DNA of 64,000 nucleotides. Origin: Microbacterium fluvii. GTDB taxonomy: Bacteria; Actinomycetota; Actinomycetes; Actinomycetales; Microbacteriaceae. The position numbers were made by a program, and so were the translations under genes. The stretch covers positions 62,001 through 126,000 of the forward strand of contig NZ_JAOPFX010000001.1 in the NCBI RefSeq assembly GCF_025515205.1, read 5' to 3'. Positions 16,929 through 25,840 of this stretch are shown here, in pieces; position 1 is the stretch's first letter; each line of letters starts with the position of its first letter. The notes below the pieces were generated by a model. It worked only from the letters and a program-made list of their open reading frames with translations, was not told where the DNA came from and ran no database searches.

Positions 16929-19406
16929 GTGACCCCCTCGGCAGCGGATCTGCATCAGCGTGGCGTGCGTCTGACCAATCAGCGCCGCTACGCCGAGGCG
17001 GTGCCGCTGCTCGAGCGCGCCGCGGCGGCGACCTCCGACCCCGATCTCGCCGCGCGCATCGCCGGAACGCTCGCCTACGCCCTCGGTCAGCTGGGTCGGC
17101 TCGCCGAGGGCGAGCGCATGGTGCGGGAGGCCCTGGACGCACCGGGGATCGGCGCGGAGACCGCGGCGATCGTGGCGGGGCAGCTCGCGAGCCTGCTGTG
17201 GAACCTGGGCCGGCTCGACGAGGCGCAGGAGTGGTTCGCCCTGGCCATCGGCGGGCTCGACGGCACCTCGATCGCCGGGGCCAACCTCCGGATGAACCGA
17301 TCGATCCTGCTCATGCAGCGGGGCGAGCTCACGGCGGCCATCGCCGATCTCGAGCAGGCCTACGCGACCTATGACGCCGCCGACAGCGCGGCCGACCGCG
17401 CCGAGGCTCAGCACAACCTCGGCTACGCCGCCCTGCTCGGCGGCGACCTCGTGCGCGCGATGCGCGAGATGGCCGCCGCCCGCACCGTCGTGGCGGTCGT
17501 CTCCGTCGAGAACGCGGCGATCGGCGACATGGACATGGCCGAGGTGCTGCGCGACGCGGGGCTGGTCACCGAGGCGGAGCGGCTGCTCGAGGGTGCGGCC
17601 GCGGTGTTCGCCGACAAGCGCATCCCGCAGGCGCGCGCGGAGGCGGAGTTCCATCTCGCCCGCTCCCTGCTGCGCCACGACGCGCAGCGCGCGGCCGACG
17701 TCGCGCGCGACGCCGCGCGGGGGTTCGGGCGCCTGGGCAACGAGCTGTGGCAGGCGCGCGCCGAGGCCGTGGCACTGCGTGCCGCATTCGCGGCGGGCGC
17801 GATGGACCGCAGCGGTCGCATCGTCGAGGGGGCACGCACCCGGGTGCGCGCGACGGAGGTCGCCCGCGTCGCCGAGCTGCTCCGCCGTGGGGGCATGCGC
17901 AGCGACGCGATGGCGCTGCGCCTCGACCACGAGCTGTGGCTCGCGCGCCGCGGCGATGCGACCCATCGCCTGCCCGTGGTGCCGGCGTCGGCATCGCTGG
18001 AGGTGCGGCTGCTCGCCCACGAGGTGCGCGCCACCCGCGCCGGCAACGCGGGGCGCAGGGCGCAGGCACGCAAGCACGCCGCAGCGGGCCTCGACGAGCT
18101 CGCCCGCTGGCGGGCCTCGTTCGGAAGCCTCGACATGCAGACCTCCCTCGCGATGCATGGCAACGCGCTGCTGCTGTCGGGGCTCGATGCCGCCGTCGCC
18201 GCACGCCGCGCCGACCAGGTGTTCGAGTGGTCGGAGCGCGCCAGGCACCTGAGCAATCAGGTCGTCCCGCTTCGCCCTCCGCCCGACCCGGAGCTGGCGG
18301 CCGACCTCGCCGAGCTGCGGATGCTGCGCGCCGACCTCGCCGGCCGGGACTGGCTCGCCGACCCCCGGGCCGCGGAGCTCAGCGATCGGCTGCGGCACCG
18401 TCAGTGGGTCGCCACCGGAGCCGCGGGCCTGGAAGACCGCATCGACCTGGTCGCGCTGCAGGCGGGACTCGACGCCGACACGGCGGTGCTCGCCTACGTC
18501 TACAGCACGGCGGGACTCAGCTGCCTCGTCGTGACGTCCTCCGACGCGCGGCTCGTGGACCTGCCGGAATGGTCGGCGGTGCGCACGACGCTGTCGGGCC
18601 TGCGCTCCGACCTCGACGTGTCGGCTGCCGTGCGCACGGGGCCGATGGCCGCCGTCGTGCGGCGTTCGCTCGACGCGCGGCTCGCCGACCTCTCCACGGC
18701 GCTGCTGAGCGGTGCGCTCGCCGCAGTCGACGCGCACCGGCTCGTGCTGACCACCCCCGGTGTGCTCGCGGGGCTGCCGTGGGGCATGCTGCCGGGGCTC
18801 GCCGGTCGCCCGTTCACCCTCGCCGGCTCGGTGTCGCGGTGGGCGCACGGGCGCGGCGAGGTCCGCGCCGCGGCGACGGCGGGCTTCGCCGTGGGGCCGC
18901 GGGTGGCCAGGGCTCAGGAGGAGGCGCAGGCGGCGGCATCCGTCTGGTCGTCGGCGTCGATGCTCGCCGAGGGTGAGGCGACCGTCGATGCCGTGACGGC
19001 ACTGGGCGGCCGCGTCGACGTGCTGCACGTCGCGGCCCACGGGCGTCACGCGGTCGACAACCCGCTGTTCTCGGGCCTGGAACTGGCCGACGGAGTGCTG
19101 TTCGGCTACGACATCGACAGGATGCCGGCCGTTCCCCCCACCGTGATCCTGTCGGCCTGCGAGGTGGGCCGCTCCGCCGTGCGGTGGGGGGAGGAGGCGG
19201 TGGGCATGACGCGTGCGTGGCTGCACGCGGGAGCGCGCTGCGTCGTGGCCGCCCCCGTCGTGGTCGCCGACGACGATGCGACCGAGCTGCTCGGCGCGAT
19301 GCACGCGGGGCTCGCGGTGGGGCGCGCCCCGGCCGTCGCGCTCGCCGAGGCGGCCGCGGTCACCGGCATCCGCGCGCCCTTCCAATGCCACGGAGACGGA
19401 TTCTGA
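16929..19406 (+). CDS. TPR-CHAT caspase-like protease
   Basis: The 825-residue protein has an N-terminal solenoid of TPR-like helical repeats (ADLHQRGVRLTNQRRYAEAVPLLERA and onward, roughly residues 5-500) and a C-terminal CHAT domain (about 560-825). The CHAT hallmarks are present: LAGLPWGMLPGLAGRPF, catalytic His704 in LHVAAHGRH and catalytic Cys744 in ILSACEVGRS. CHAT proteins are clan CD cysteine peptidases, and the known TPR-CHAT Csx29 is the protease of type III-E CRISPR. GTG 16929 is preceded closely by GGAGGG and by CATATT 6 bases upstream, so it may be leaderless. It follows the subtilase by 68 bases and ends the set. TPRs probably sense a partner and gate the protease. Confidence 0.9.
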   Translation: MTPSAADLHQRGVRLTNQRRYAEAVPLLERAAAATSDPDLAARIAGTLAYALGQLGRLAEGERMVREALDAPGIGAETAAIVAGQLASLLWNLGRLDEAQEWFALAIGGLDGTSIAGANLRMNRSILLMQRGELTAAIADLEQAYATYDAADSAADRAEAQHNLGYAALLGGDLVRAMREMAAARTVVAVVSVENAAIGDMDMAEVLRDAGLVTEAERLLEGAAAVFADKRIPQARAEAEFHLARSLLRHDAQRAADVARDAARGFGRLGNELWQARAEAVALRAAFAAGAMDRSGRIVEGARTRVRATEVARVAELLRRGGMRSDAMALRLDHELWLARRGDATHRLPVVPASASLEVRLLAHEVRATRAGNAGRRAQARKHAAAGLDELARWRASFGSLDMQTSLAMHGNALLLSGLDAAVAARRADQVFEWSERARHLSNQVVPLRPPPDPELAADLAELRMLRADLAGRDWLADPRAAELSDRLRHRQWVATGAAGLEDRIDLVALQAGLDADTAVLAYVYSTAGLSCLVVTSSDARLVDLPEWSAVRTTLSGLRSDLDVSAAVRTGPMAAVVRRSLDARLADLSTALLSGALAAVDAHRLVLTTPGVLAGLPWGMLPGLAGRPFTLAGSVSRWAHGRGEVRAAATAGFAVGPRVARAQEEAQAAASVWSSASMLAEGEATVDAVTALGGRVDVLHVAAHGRHAVDNPLFSGLELADGVLFGYDIDRMPAVPPTVILSACEVGRSAVRWGEEAVGMTRAWLHAGARCVVAAPVVVADDDATELLGAMHAGLAVGRAPAVALAEAAAVTGIRAPFQCHGDGF

Positions 19407-19615
19407 ATCCGATGTATCAGGCCGCGGGGCCGCCGCTCCTGGTCAATGGAACGACAATCCGGTCACGACGCGCAGTCGCGATCGGGCCGCCGCGAGGGTG
19501 AATTCGCTGGGGCGCGGCGGAGATCGTTCCCGAGGACGGCCGTTCCGGGGGGTTCATCGCCCGTCCGAGAGGGGTCGGCGGCTCTTGGGGGGAGTCGCCG
19601 GCCCCGGTACCCGCC

Positions 19616-20689
19616 TCAGCGAGACGTGAGGTTCGACAGCTCCGCGACGAACGCGTCGACGTCGGCCTCGGATGTGTCGAACGAGCACATCCAGCGCACC
19701 TCGCTGCGGGCCGCGTCCCAATCGTAGAAGCGGAAGCTCTTGCGCAGCTCGTCGGCCACACCCTCAGGCAGGGTCGCGAACACGCCGTTGGACTGGGTGG
19801 GCTGGGTGAAGGCGACACCGGTGATCGTGCCGTCGGCGATGCCCGTCTCGACGCCCTGGCGCAGGCGCTGGGCCATCGCGTTGGAGTGACGCGCGTTGCG
19901 CAGATACAGGTCGCCCTCCAGCAGCGCGATCAACTGCGCCGAGACGAAGCGCATCTTGCTCGACAGCTGCATGTTGAGCTTGCGCAGGAACAGGAGCCCA
20001 TCGGACGCCGCGGGCTCGAGCACGACGACGGCTTCACCGAGCATCGCCCCGTTCTTGGTGCCCCCGAAGCTCAGCACGTCGACGCCCACGTCGCGGGTGA
20101 AGGCGCGCAGCGGCAGGTCGAGGGCCGCGGCGGCGTTGGAGATGCGTGCGCCGTCCATGTGCAGGCGCATGCCCAGCGGGTGGATGTGGTCGGCGATCGC
20201 GCGGATCTCGTCGGGCGTGTAGAGAGTGCCGAGCTCGGTGGACTGCGTGATCGAGACGACCAGCGGCTGCGCGCGGTGCTCGTCGCCCCAGCCCCACGCC
20301 TCCTGGTCGATGAGCTCGGGGGTGAGCTTGCCGTCGTCGGTGGGAACGGTGAGCAGCTTGATGCCGGCGACTCGCTCGGGCGCCCCGCCCTCGTCGACGT
20401 TGATGTGCGCGGTCTTCGCGGCGATCACCGCGCCCCAGCGGGGGAGCATCGACTGCAGCCCCGTGACGTTGGCGCCGGTGCCGTTGAACACCGGGAACGC
20501 CTCGACGCCCTCGCCGAAGTGGTGGGCGAACACCTCCTGCAGGCGGGCCGTGTAGGCGTCTTCGCCGTAGGCGATCTGGTGCCCCTCGTTGGCGTCTGCG
20601 ATCGCGGCGAGCACCTCGGGGTGCACGCCGGAGTAGTTGTCGGAGGCGAACCCGCGCACGGCGCGGTCATGCAGGGTGGTCACGATCAT
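19616..20689 (-). CDS. ltaE: Low-specificity threonine aldolase (PLP enzyme)
   Basis: The 357-residue fold-type I PLP enzyme cleaves threonine or allo-threonine to glycine and acetaldehyde. The PLP lysine is Lys212 in LSFGGTKNGAML. FASDNYSGVHPEVLAAI near the N-terminus, FNGTGANVTGLQ (phosphate-binding region) and LHMDGARISNA (cofactor-binding Asp) match the beta-eliminating lyase family. ATG 20689 is used here; GTG 20683 lies 8 bases after a TAGGCT box and could be a leaderless start. The 209-base convergent gap to its left (19407-19615) holds nothing I recognise. Confidence 0.85.
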   Translation of the reverse strand: MIVTTLHDRAVRGFASDNYSGVHPEVLAAIADANEGHQIAYGEDAYTARLQEVFAHHFGEGVEAFPVFNGTGANVTGLQSMLPRWGAVIAAKTAHINVDEGGAPERVAGIKLLTVPTDDGKLTPELIDQEAWGWGDEHRAQPLVVSITQSTELGTLYTPDEIRAIADHIHPLGMRLHMDGARISNAAAALDLPLRAFTRDVGVDVLSFGGTKNGAMLGEAVVVLEPAASDGLLFLRKLNMQLSSKMRFVSAQLIALLEGDLYLRNARHSNAMAQRLRQGVETGIADGTITGVAFTQPTQSNGVFATLPEGVADELRKSFRFYDWDAARSEVRWMCSFDTSEADVDAFVAELSNLTSR

Positions 20690-20772
20690 CCAGCCTAAAT
20701 CCCCGTCTGCAGATCGCCGCGCGGCCGTTCACCCCGGCGCCACGCGGCGGCAACCCCGGCGTCAGCGAGCGC

Positions 20773-21450
20773 GTGTTCGCTGAGCCGGTGATCGAGAAGC
20801 GGATGCCGTCGCTCGCCGCCGCGGCCGCGGCGGGCGCCCTCATGCTCGGGCTGAGCGGCTGCGCCGCCGCGGAGCCGGTGGGCGCAGCATCCGCCGTCTC
20901 GACGAGCGCTGCGGATGCCGATGCCTACGCCGTCGTGCCCGAGCCGGGTCGCACCATCGCGGCGCGGGCGCCGGAGCACGCCGAGGAGCTTCCTGGCTAC
21001 CGCATCGCGGCGGTGGTGCCGACCGCAACTGCCGGCGCCGATCGGCTGGCGGCGGCCCTCGGAGCATTCGCCGCGCGTGCGGGTGCCGAGGTGGAGGTCT
21101 TCTCTGCGGCCGACGACGGCGAGGTGGGCGACGCGCTCGCCCAGGCGGTCGAGACCGAGCCGGACCTCGTGATCGGCCTGGGCGAGGGCGTCGTCGACGT
21201 GTTCTCGCTGGAGACCGCGCAGCGACTCGATCAGCAGTTCCTCATCGTGGGCGCGCAGGTCGCCGAGCCCACCGCGAACGTCACGGCGGTGATCTGGCCG
21301 GGGGCGACCTCCCGCGGTGCCGCGGCGTCGGCCGACGGCGCCATCGAGGCCGCCGCGATCACCGAGCGGCGCGGCCTGGACGCGCTCGCCGCCGGCATCG
21401 CGAGCGTGCGCGACGGGGTCACCGGGATCGTGCTCGACCTCGGCGAGTGA
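20773..21450 (+). CDS. Lipoprotein with PnrA/BMP-like binding fold
   Basis: A lipoprotein signal peptide (VIEKRMPSLAAAAAAGALMLGLSGC, lipobox LSGC) is followed by an Ala-rich linker and a single small alpha/beta domain: YRIAAVVPTATAGADRL, EPDLVIGLGEGVVDVFSLETAQRLDQQFLIVG and a C-terminal GIVLDLGE. This resembles one lobe of BMP/PnrA family solute-binding proteins, but at 225 residues it is far shorter than the usual 330-360. GTG 20773 gives the longest frame; GTG 20788 or ATG 20803 would give a more typical signal peptide. It stands alone, without transporter genes. A role in binding or sensing a small molecule at the cell surface is inference. Confidence 0.65.
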   Translation: MFAEPVIEKRMPSLAAAAAAGALMLGLSGCAAAEPVGAASAVSTSAADADAYAVVPEPGRTIAARAPEHAEELPGYRIAAVVPTATAGADRLAAALGAFAARAGAEVEVFSAADDGEVGDALAQAVETEPDLVIGLGEGVVDVFSLETAQRLDQQFLIVGAQVAEPTANVTAVIWPGATSRGAAASADGAIEAAAITERRGLDALAAGIASVRDGVTGIVLDLGE

Positions 21451-21485
21451 GCGAAGACCGCGCCGAAACCGAGGCTTCTTCTCGT

Positions 21486-21518
21486 GTTCACCCTGCGGGG
21501 GGCACCCCGTCACCGCGC
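21486..21518 (+). promoter_or_regulatory. Possible PHO-box-like direct repeats
   Basis: Three 11-base units, GTTCACCCTGC (21486-21496), a degenerate GGGGGGCACCC and CGTCACCGCGC (21508-21518), lie about 70-100 bases upstream of a secreted phosphatase-like gene. The 11-base phase and GTTCACC core recall actinobacterial PhoP boxes. Only two of the three units fit well. Confidence 0.3.
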
Positions 21519-21587
21519 CCGGCCAGCCTGATCCGCGGTGCGCCCGTCGCATCGTTCCCCCGACTGACACCCAGATAGGCAGAGGCA

Positions 21588-24293
21588 TTGAGAAACACTG
21601 AACTCCCGCCGGTCGAGCGCGCTTCCCGCGTGCGCCCCGGCCGCCGCACCGTCGCCGGCGTGGCGCTCTTCGCGCTGACGGCCGGCACCCTCGCCGCCAC
21701 GGCGCTGCCGGCATCGGCCGCCGTCGCGCTGCCGGAGAGCTACCTCGGCGGCGCGACCGTGTGGGCGTACTCCGACGACGGCTCCGACCCGTCCGGCGAC
21801 GGCACGCTGTCGTGGACGACCGAGGCCTTCGACGACTCGGCGTGGAAGGAGGCCGCCGGCGCGTTCGGCGCGAAGAACAACTCCGCCACCCCGAACCTCG
21901 GCTCCGCCTTCCCGGTGACCACCGTGCTGCGCCACTACCTCAACGGCACCTCGCAGCCGACCGTGCCGACCTATCACTTCCGCACCGACGTCACGATCAC
22001 CGCCGCCGAGCTCGATGAGATCTCGGCCCTGCAAGGCTCGATCACCTACGACGACGCGGTGCGCGTCTACGTCAACGGGCAGAAGGTCGCCGGCTTCGTC
22101 GACAGCCGCGTCGACGAGGCGACCAACCAGAACGTCACCTACGCCGGCAACAGCGCGGGCGACCCCGCCACGAGCACCTTCAGCATCCCCGCCGATGTGC
22201 TCGAGCCTGGCGAGAACACGATCGCCGTCGCGCTCTACCAGGATCGCGCGTCGTCGAGCGACATCTATCTGAACCTCGCTTCGCTCGCCCCCGTGCACAA
22301 AGACCTGCCTGTCACCATCTCCGACATCGTGCTGGGCGTGGGCGCCACCGAGGCCGAGCGCAACCTCACGTGGTACTCCGACCAGGACGTGGCACAGGTG
22401 GCCCAGCTCGCGAAGACCTCCGAGGTCGTCGGCGACGCGTTCCCCGCCTCGGCGACCACGTTCGCGACCACGGCCGGTGGCGCGACCACGAGCGGCGAGT
22501 TCTTCCGCGACACGACGCTGAGCGGCCTCGCCGAGAACACCGAGTACGCGTACCGCGTCGGCAGCGATGAGAACGGCTGGTCGCCGGTCTCCACCTTCCG
22601 CACGCAGAGCTTCTCGGGCGACTTCTCATTCCTCTTCTTCGGCGACCCCCAGGTCGGCGCCTCCGGGAACCTCGCGAACGACGAGGCCGGCTGGGTCGAC
22701 ACCGTGAACGTCGCGACCGAGACCTACCCCGACGCCGAGCTGCTGTTCTCGGCAGGAGACCAGGTCGAGAACGCGTCGAACGAGGCGCAGTACGCGACCT
22801 TCCTCGCCCCCGACCAGGTGCGCAGCATCCCGGTCGTCGCCACCAACGGTAACCACGACGTCGGATCGAAGGCCTACGAGCAGCACTTCAACGTGCCGAA
22901 CGAAGACCTCACCGCGGGTGCCGCGTCGTCGGCGACCGCCTCGGGTGGCGACTACTGGTTCATCTACAAGGATGTGCTGTTCGTCAACATCAACTCGAAC
23001 AGCCGCGACTACGCCTCGCACAACGCGTTCCTCGAGGACGTGGTGGCGGAGCACGGCGACGAGGCCAGCTGGAAGGTGCTCGCCTTCCACCACTCGATCT
23101 ACTCGGTGGCCTCGCACACGGCCGACAGCGACATCGTCGACCGCCGCGCGAACCTGCCGACCGAGATCTCGACGCTCGGCTTCGACGTCGTGCTGATGGG
23201 CCACGACCACAACTACACGCGCAGCTACCTCATCGAGGACGGCGAGCTCGCCGATGCGCAGGAGCTGTCCGGCCAGGCGACCGTCGAGGCGAAGGACGGC
23301 GAGGTGCTCTATCTCACCGCTAACTCGGCGAGCGGCTCGAAGTACTACAACACGACTGCCCCCGACGCCTGGTTCGCCTCGGTGATCAACCAGGAGAAGG
23401 TGCGCAACTACTCGGTGGTCGAGGTCACCGGCGACGCCATCACGCTGCGGACCCTCCGCAGCCAGGCCTCCGGCGACGAGAAGCCCGTGAACAGCGTCGT
23501 CGACGAAGTGACGCTGAAGCGGGATGCCGCACCCGAGCTGACCGTGCCGGCCTCCGCGTCGGTGAGCTACGGCTCGGCCTTCGATGCGCGTGCAGGGGTC
23601 TCGGCGATCGACAACGTCGACGGCGACCTCACGGCATCCGTCACGATCTCCGGCTCCGTCGACACCTCGGTGCTCGGAGCCCACACGCTGACCTACGCGG
23701 TCAGCGACGCCCGCGGCAACCAGGCGACCGAGACCCGCGTGGTCACCGTCGTCAAGGCCGCGCTGACCGCGGCGACACCCGCCATCAGCGGCACGGTGAA
23801 GGTCGGCTCTACGGTCAAGGCGTCGGCCGGCACCTGGACGAAGGGCGCGAAGCTCACCTATCAGTGGCTGCGAGACGGCAAGGCGATCAGCAAGGCGACG
23901 GGCTCGTCGTACAAGCTCGTGCGCGCCGATGCCGGCACGCGCGTCTCGGTGAAGGTGACCGGATCGCTCGCGGGCTACGAGACGGTCGCGAAGACGTCGT
24001 CGGCGAAGACCGTGGCCAAGGGCACGCTGAGCACCAAGACCCCGACGATCAGCGGCACCGCGAAGGCGGGCAAGACGCTCAAGGCGAAGACGGGCACGTG
24101 GACCAGCGGCACGTCGTTCACCTACCAGTGGCTCCGAGACGGCAAGGCCATCAAGGGCGCGTCGAAGTCGTCGTACAAGGTGGTCTCGGCCGACCGCGGC
24201 CACCGCGTCTCGGTCAAAGTCACCGGACACCTGACCGGCTACACGACCGTCGCCAAGACCTCGGCGAAGAAGTACGTCCCGAAGTCGCGATAG
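21588..24293 (+). CDS. Secreted purple-acid-phosphatase-like metallophosphoesterase with Ig-like repeats
   Basis: The 901-residue exported protein has a signal peptide ending ALPASAAVA. Next come an N-terminal beta-sandwich (about 45-225), an FN3-like purple-acid-phosphatase N-domain (VTISDIVLGVGATEAERNL) and a metallophosphoesterase domain. Metal motifs are FFGDPQVG, FSAGDQVE, TNGNHDVG, AFHHSIYS and MGHDHNYTRSY. A DUF5011-type domain (SAIDNVDGDLTASV) follows, then two C-terminal Ig-like repeats of about 88 residues, each with YQWLRDGKAI. It probably releases phosphate from organic esters at the cell surface. The start is TTG 21588; GTG 21630 would still leave a good signal peptide. Confidence 0.82.
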   Translation: MRNTELPPVERASRVRPGRRTVAGVALFALTAGTLAATALPASAAVALPESYLGGATVWAYSDDGSDPSGDGTLSWTTEAFDDSAWKEAAGAFGAKNNSATPNLGSAFPVTTVLRHYLNGTSQPTVPTYHFRTDVTITAAELDEISALQGSITYDDAVRVYVNGQKVAGFVDSRVDEATNQNVTYAGNSAGDPATSTFSIPADVLEPGENTIAVALYQDRASSSDIYLNLASLAPVHKDLPVTISDIVLGVGATEAERNLTWYSDQDVAQVAQLAKTSEVVGDAFPASATTFATTAGGATTSGEFFRDTTLSGLAENTEYAYRVGSDENGWSPVSTFRTQSFSGDFSFLFFGDPQVGASGNLANDEAGWVDTVNVATETYPDAELLFSAGDQVENASNEAQYATFLAPDQVRSIPVVATNGNHDVGSKAYEQHFNVPNEDLTAGAASSATASGGDYWFIYKDVLFVNINSNSRDYASHNAFLEDVVAEHGDEASWKVLAFHHSIYSVASHTADSDIVDRRANLPTEISTLGFDVVLMGHDHNYTRSYLIEDGELADAQELSGQATVEAKDGEVLYLTANSASGSKYYNTTAPDAWFASVINQEKVRNYSVVEVTGDAITLRTLRSQASGDEKPVNSVVDEVTLKRDAAPELTVPASASVSYGSAFDARAGVSAIDNVDGDLTASVTISGSVDTSVLGAHTLTYAVSDARGNQATETRVVTVVKAALTAATPAISGTVKVGSTVKASAGTWTKGAKLTYQWLRDGKAISKATGSSYKLVRADAGTRVSVKVTGSLAGYETVAKTSSAKTVAKGTLSTKTPTISGTAKAGKTLKAKTGTWTSGTSFTYQWLRDGKAIKGASKSSYKVVSADRGHRVSVKVTGHLTGYTTVAKTSAKKYVPKSR

Positions 24294-24304
24294 CGCGTAT
24301 CGGA

Positions 24305-24332
24305 GGGCGGGGCCGCACGTGTGGCCCCGCCC
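24305..24332 (+). terminator. Rho-independent-type hairpin after phosphatase gene
   Basis: GGGCGGGGCC (24305-24314) pairs perfectly with GGCCCCGCCC (24323-24332), with the loop GCACGTGT, followed by TTCGT. It begins 11 bases after the stop at 24293 and before the promoter of the MFS gene. Confidence 0.8.
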
Positions 24333-24372
24333 TTCGTCGCGCCGGGGGCTAGCCGATGTCGGAGGCGGTCCG

Positions 24373-24378
24373 TAGCCT
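24373..24378 (+). promoter_or_regulatory. -10 box for leaderless MFS transcript
   Basis: TAGCCT is followed by the 7-base spacer CGATGCC and then ATG 24386. No ribosome-binding site is present. The same spacer sequence occurs at the histidine-kinase start (36478-36484). Confidence 0.55.
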
Positions 24379-24385
24379 CGATGCC

Positions 24386-25828
24386 ATGGCCGACGAGACC
24401 GCTTCCGCCGCGCAGGCCCCGCCCCGCCAGGTGCCGCCCGACGGCATGCGCGTGTTCCTGCACGTGCTCGTGAACACCGCCGCGGCCAACATCACTACGA
24501 GCTTCCTGTGGTTCGCCCTCACCTTCTGGGCCTACCTCGAGACGAAGTCGGTGCTGGCCACCGGCGTCATCGGCGGCGTCTACATGCTGCTGATCGCCGT
24601 GTTCGGCATGCTGTTCGGCACGATCGTCGACCGGCACCGCAAGCATCCGGTCATGGTCGCCTCCGCGTTCGTGACGCTGGCGGCCTTCATCATCAGCGGC
24701 GGGCTCTTCTTCGCGCTCGGCGAGAGCACGATGTCGAACCTCGGCGAGCCGTGGTTCTGGATCTTCTCGGCCGTGCTGCTGCTGGGCGCCGTCGTCGAGA
24801 ACCTGCGCAGCATCGCGCTGTCGACGACCGTGACGCTGCTGGTGCCCACCGAGCGCCATGCCAACGCCAACGGGCTCGTGGGCACCGTGCAGGGCGTCGC
24901 CTTCATGATCACGAGCGTGTTCAGCGGGCTCGCCGTCGGCCTTCTCGGCATGGGGTGGACCCTCGTGATCGCCGTCGTGCTCACGGCGGTCGCCCTCGTG
25001 CACCTCCTGACGATCCGAATCCCCGAAGACCAGCCGGCCGCGGCCGGGCAGCGCGTGCCGTTGATCGACCTGCGGGGCAGCATCCGCGCCGTCGCCGCCG
25101 TCTCCGGGCTGTTCGCGCTGATCCTCTTCTCGACCCTGAACAACCTCATCGGCGGCGTCTACATGGCGCTGATGGACCCCTACGGCCTGACCCTATTCCC
25201 GGTGGAGTGGTGGGGTGTCGTGCTCGGGGTGACGGCGACCGGGTTCATCATCGGCGGCGGGCTGATCGCGAAGTTCGGGCTCGGGCGCAACCCGATCCGC
25301 ACGATGCTGGTGTTCGCGATCGGCATGGGGCTGCTCGGGAGCCTGTTCACGATCCGCGAGTGGTGGTGGCTGTACGCCCTCGGCATCTGGGTGTACATGT
25401 GCCTCATCCCCGTGATCGAGGCGGCCGAGCAGACGGTGATCCAGCGTGTCGTGCCCTACGAGACGCAGGGGCGCGTCTTCGGGTTCGCGCAGGCGTTCGA
25501 GGCGGCCGCGGCGCCCGTCACGGCGTTCGTCATCGCACCGCTCGCGCAGTTCTGGATCATTCCGTACATGGAATCGGACGCCGGACAGCAGCAGTGGGGG
25601 TGGCTCGTCGGCGAGGGAGATGCGCGCGGCATCGCACTCGTGTTCTTCTTCGCGGGACTCGTGATGGTGGTGCTGGCCCTGCTCGCCTTCACGACCAAGG
25701 CGTACCGCACGCTGTCGGCCGAGTACGCCGAGGCGCCGGCGTCGGTCGAGGCCGCCGAGGTGCCCGCGCCCGAGGCGCACGCGCGCTCAGGCGCGACCGA
25801 CCTCGACGCCCCCGACCACCGCCGCTGA
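24386..25828 (+). CDS. MFS transporter
   Basis: The 480-residue protein has about 12 membrane helices, beginning MRVFLHVLVNTAAANITTSFLWFALTFW. The loop between helices 2 and 3 contains the MFS signature FGTIVDRHRKHPVM. An unusual feature is the short soluble insert in the middle (FALGESTMSNLGEPW and RIPEDQPAAAGQRVP). The C-terminus is an acidic/Ala-rich tail (EAPASVEAAEVPAPEAHAR). The substrate is unknown; the pattern fits the DHA-like drug or metabolite exporters. It starts at ATG 24386 directly behind a -10 box, so the mRNA is probably leaderless. The convergent DUF6421 gene ends 12 bases after its stop. Confidence 0.85.
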   Translation: MADETASAAQAPPRQVPPDGMRVFLHVLVNTAAANITTSFLWFALTFWAYLETKSVLATGVIGGVYMLLIAVFGMLFGTIVDRHRKHPVMVASAFVTLAAFIISGGLFFALGESTMSNLGEPWFWIFSAVLLLGAVVENLRSIALSTTVTLLVPTERHANANGLVGTVQGVAFMITSVFSGLAVGLLGMGWTLVIAVVLTAVALVHLLTIRIPEDQPAAAGQRVPLIDLRGSIRAVAAVSGLFALILFSTLNNLIGGVYMALMDPYGLTLFPVEWWGVVLGVTATGFIIGGGLIAKFGLGRNPIRTMLVFAIGMGLLGSLFTIREWWWLYALGIWVYMCLIPVIEAAEQTVIQRVVPYETQGRVFGFAQAFEAAAAPVTAFVIAPLAQFWIIPYMESDAGQQQWGWLVGEGDARGIALVFFFAGLVMVVLALLAFTTKAYRTLSAEYAEAPASVEAAEVPAPEAHARSGATDLDAPDHRR

Positions 25829-25840
25829 GGGCGTCGCGCG

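Noticed and set aside
19407..19615. Small gene or RNA between the CHAT and threonine aldolase genes
   Set aside because: No ribosome site with a plausible frame, no strong hairpin and no recognisable motif in this 209-base convergent gap.
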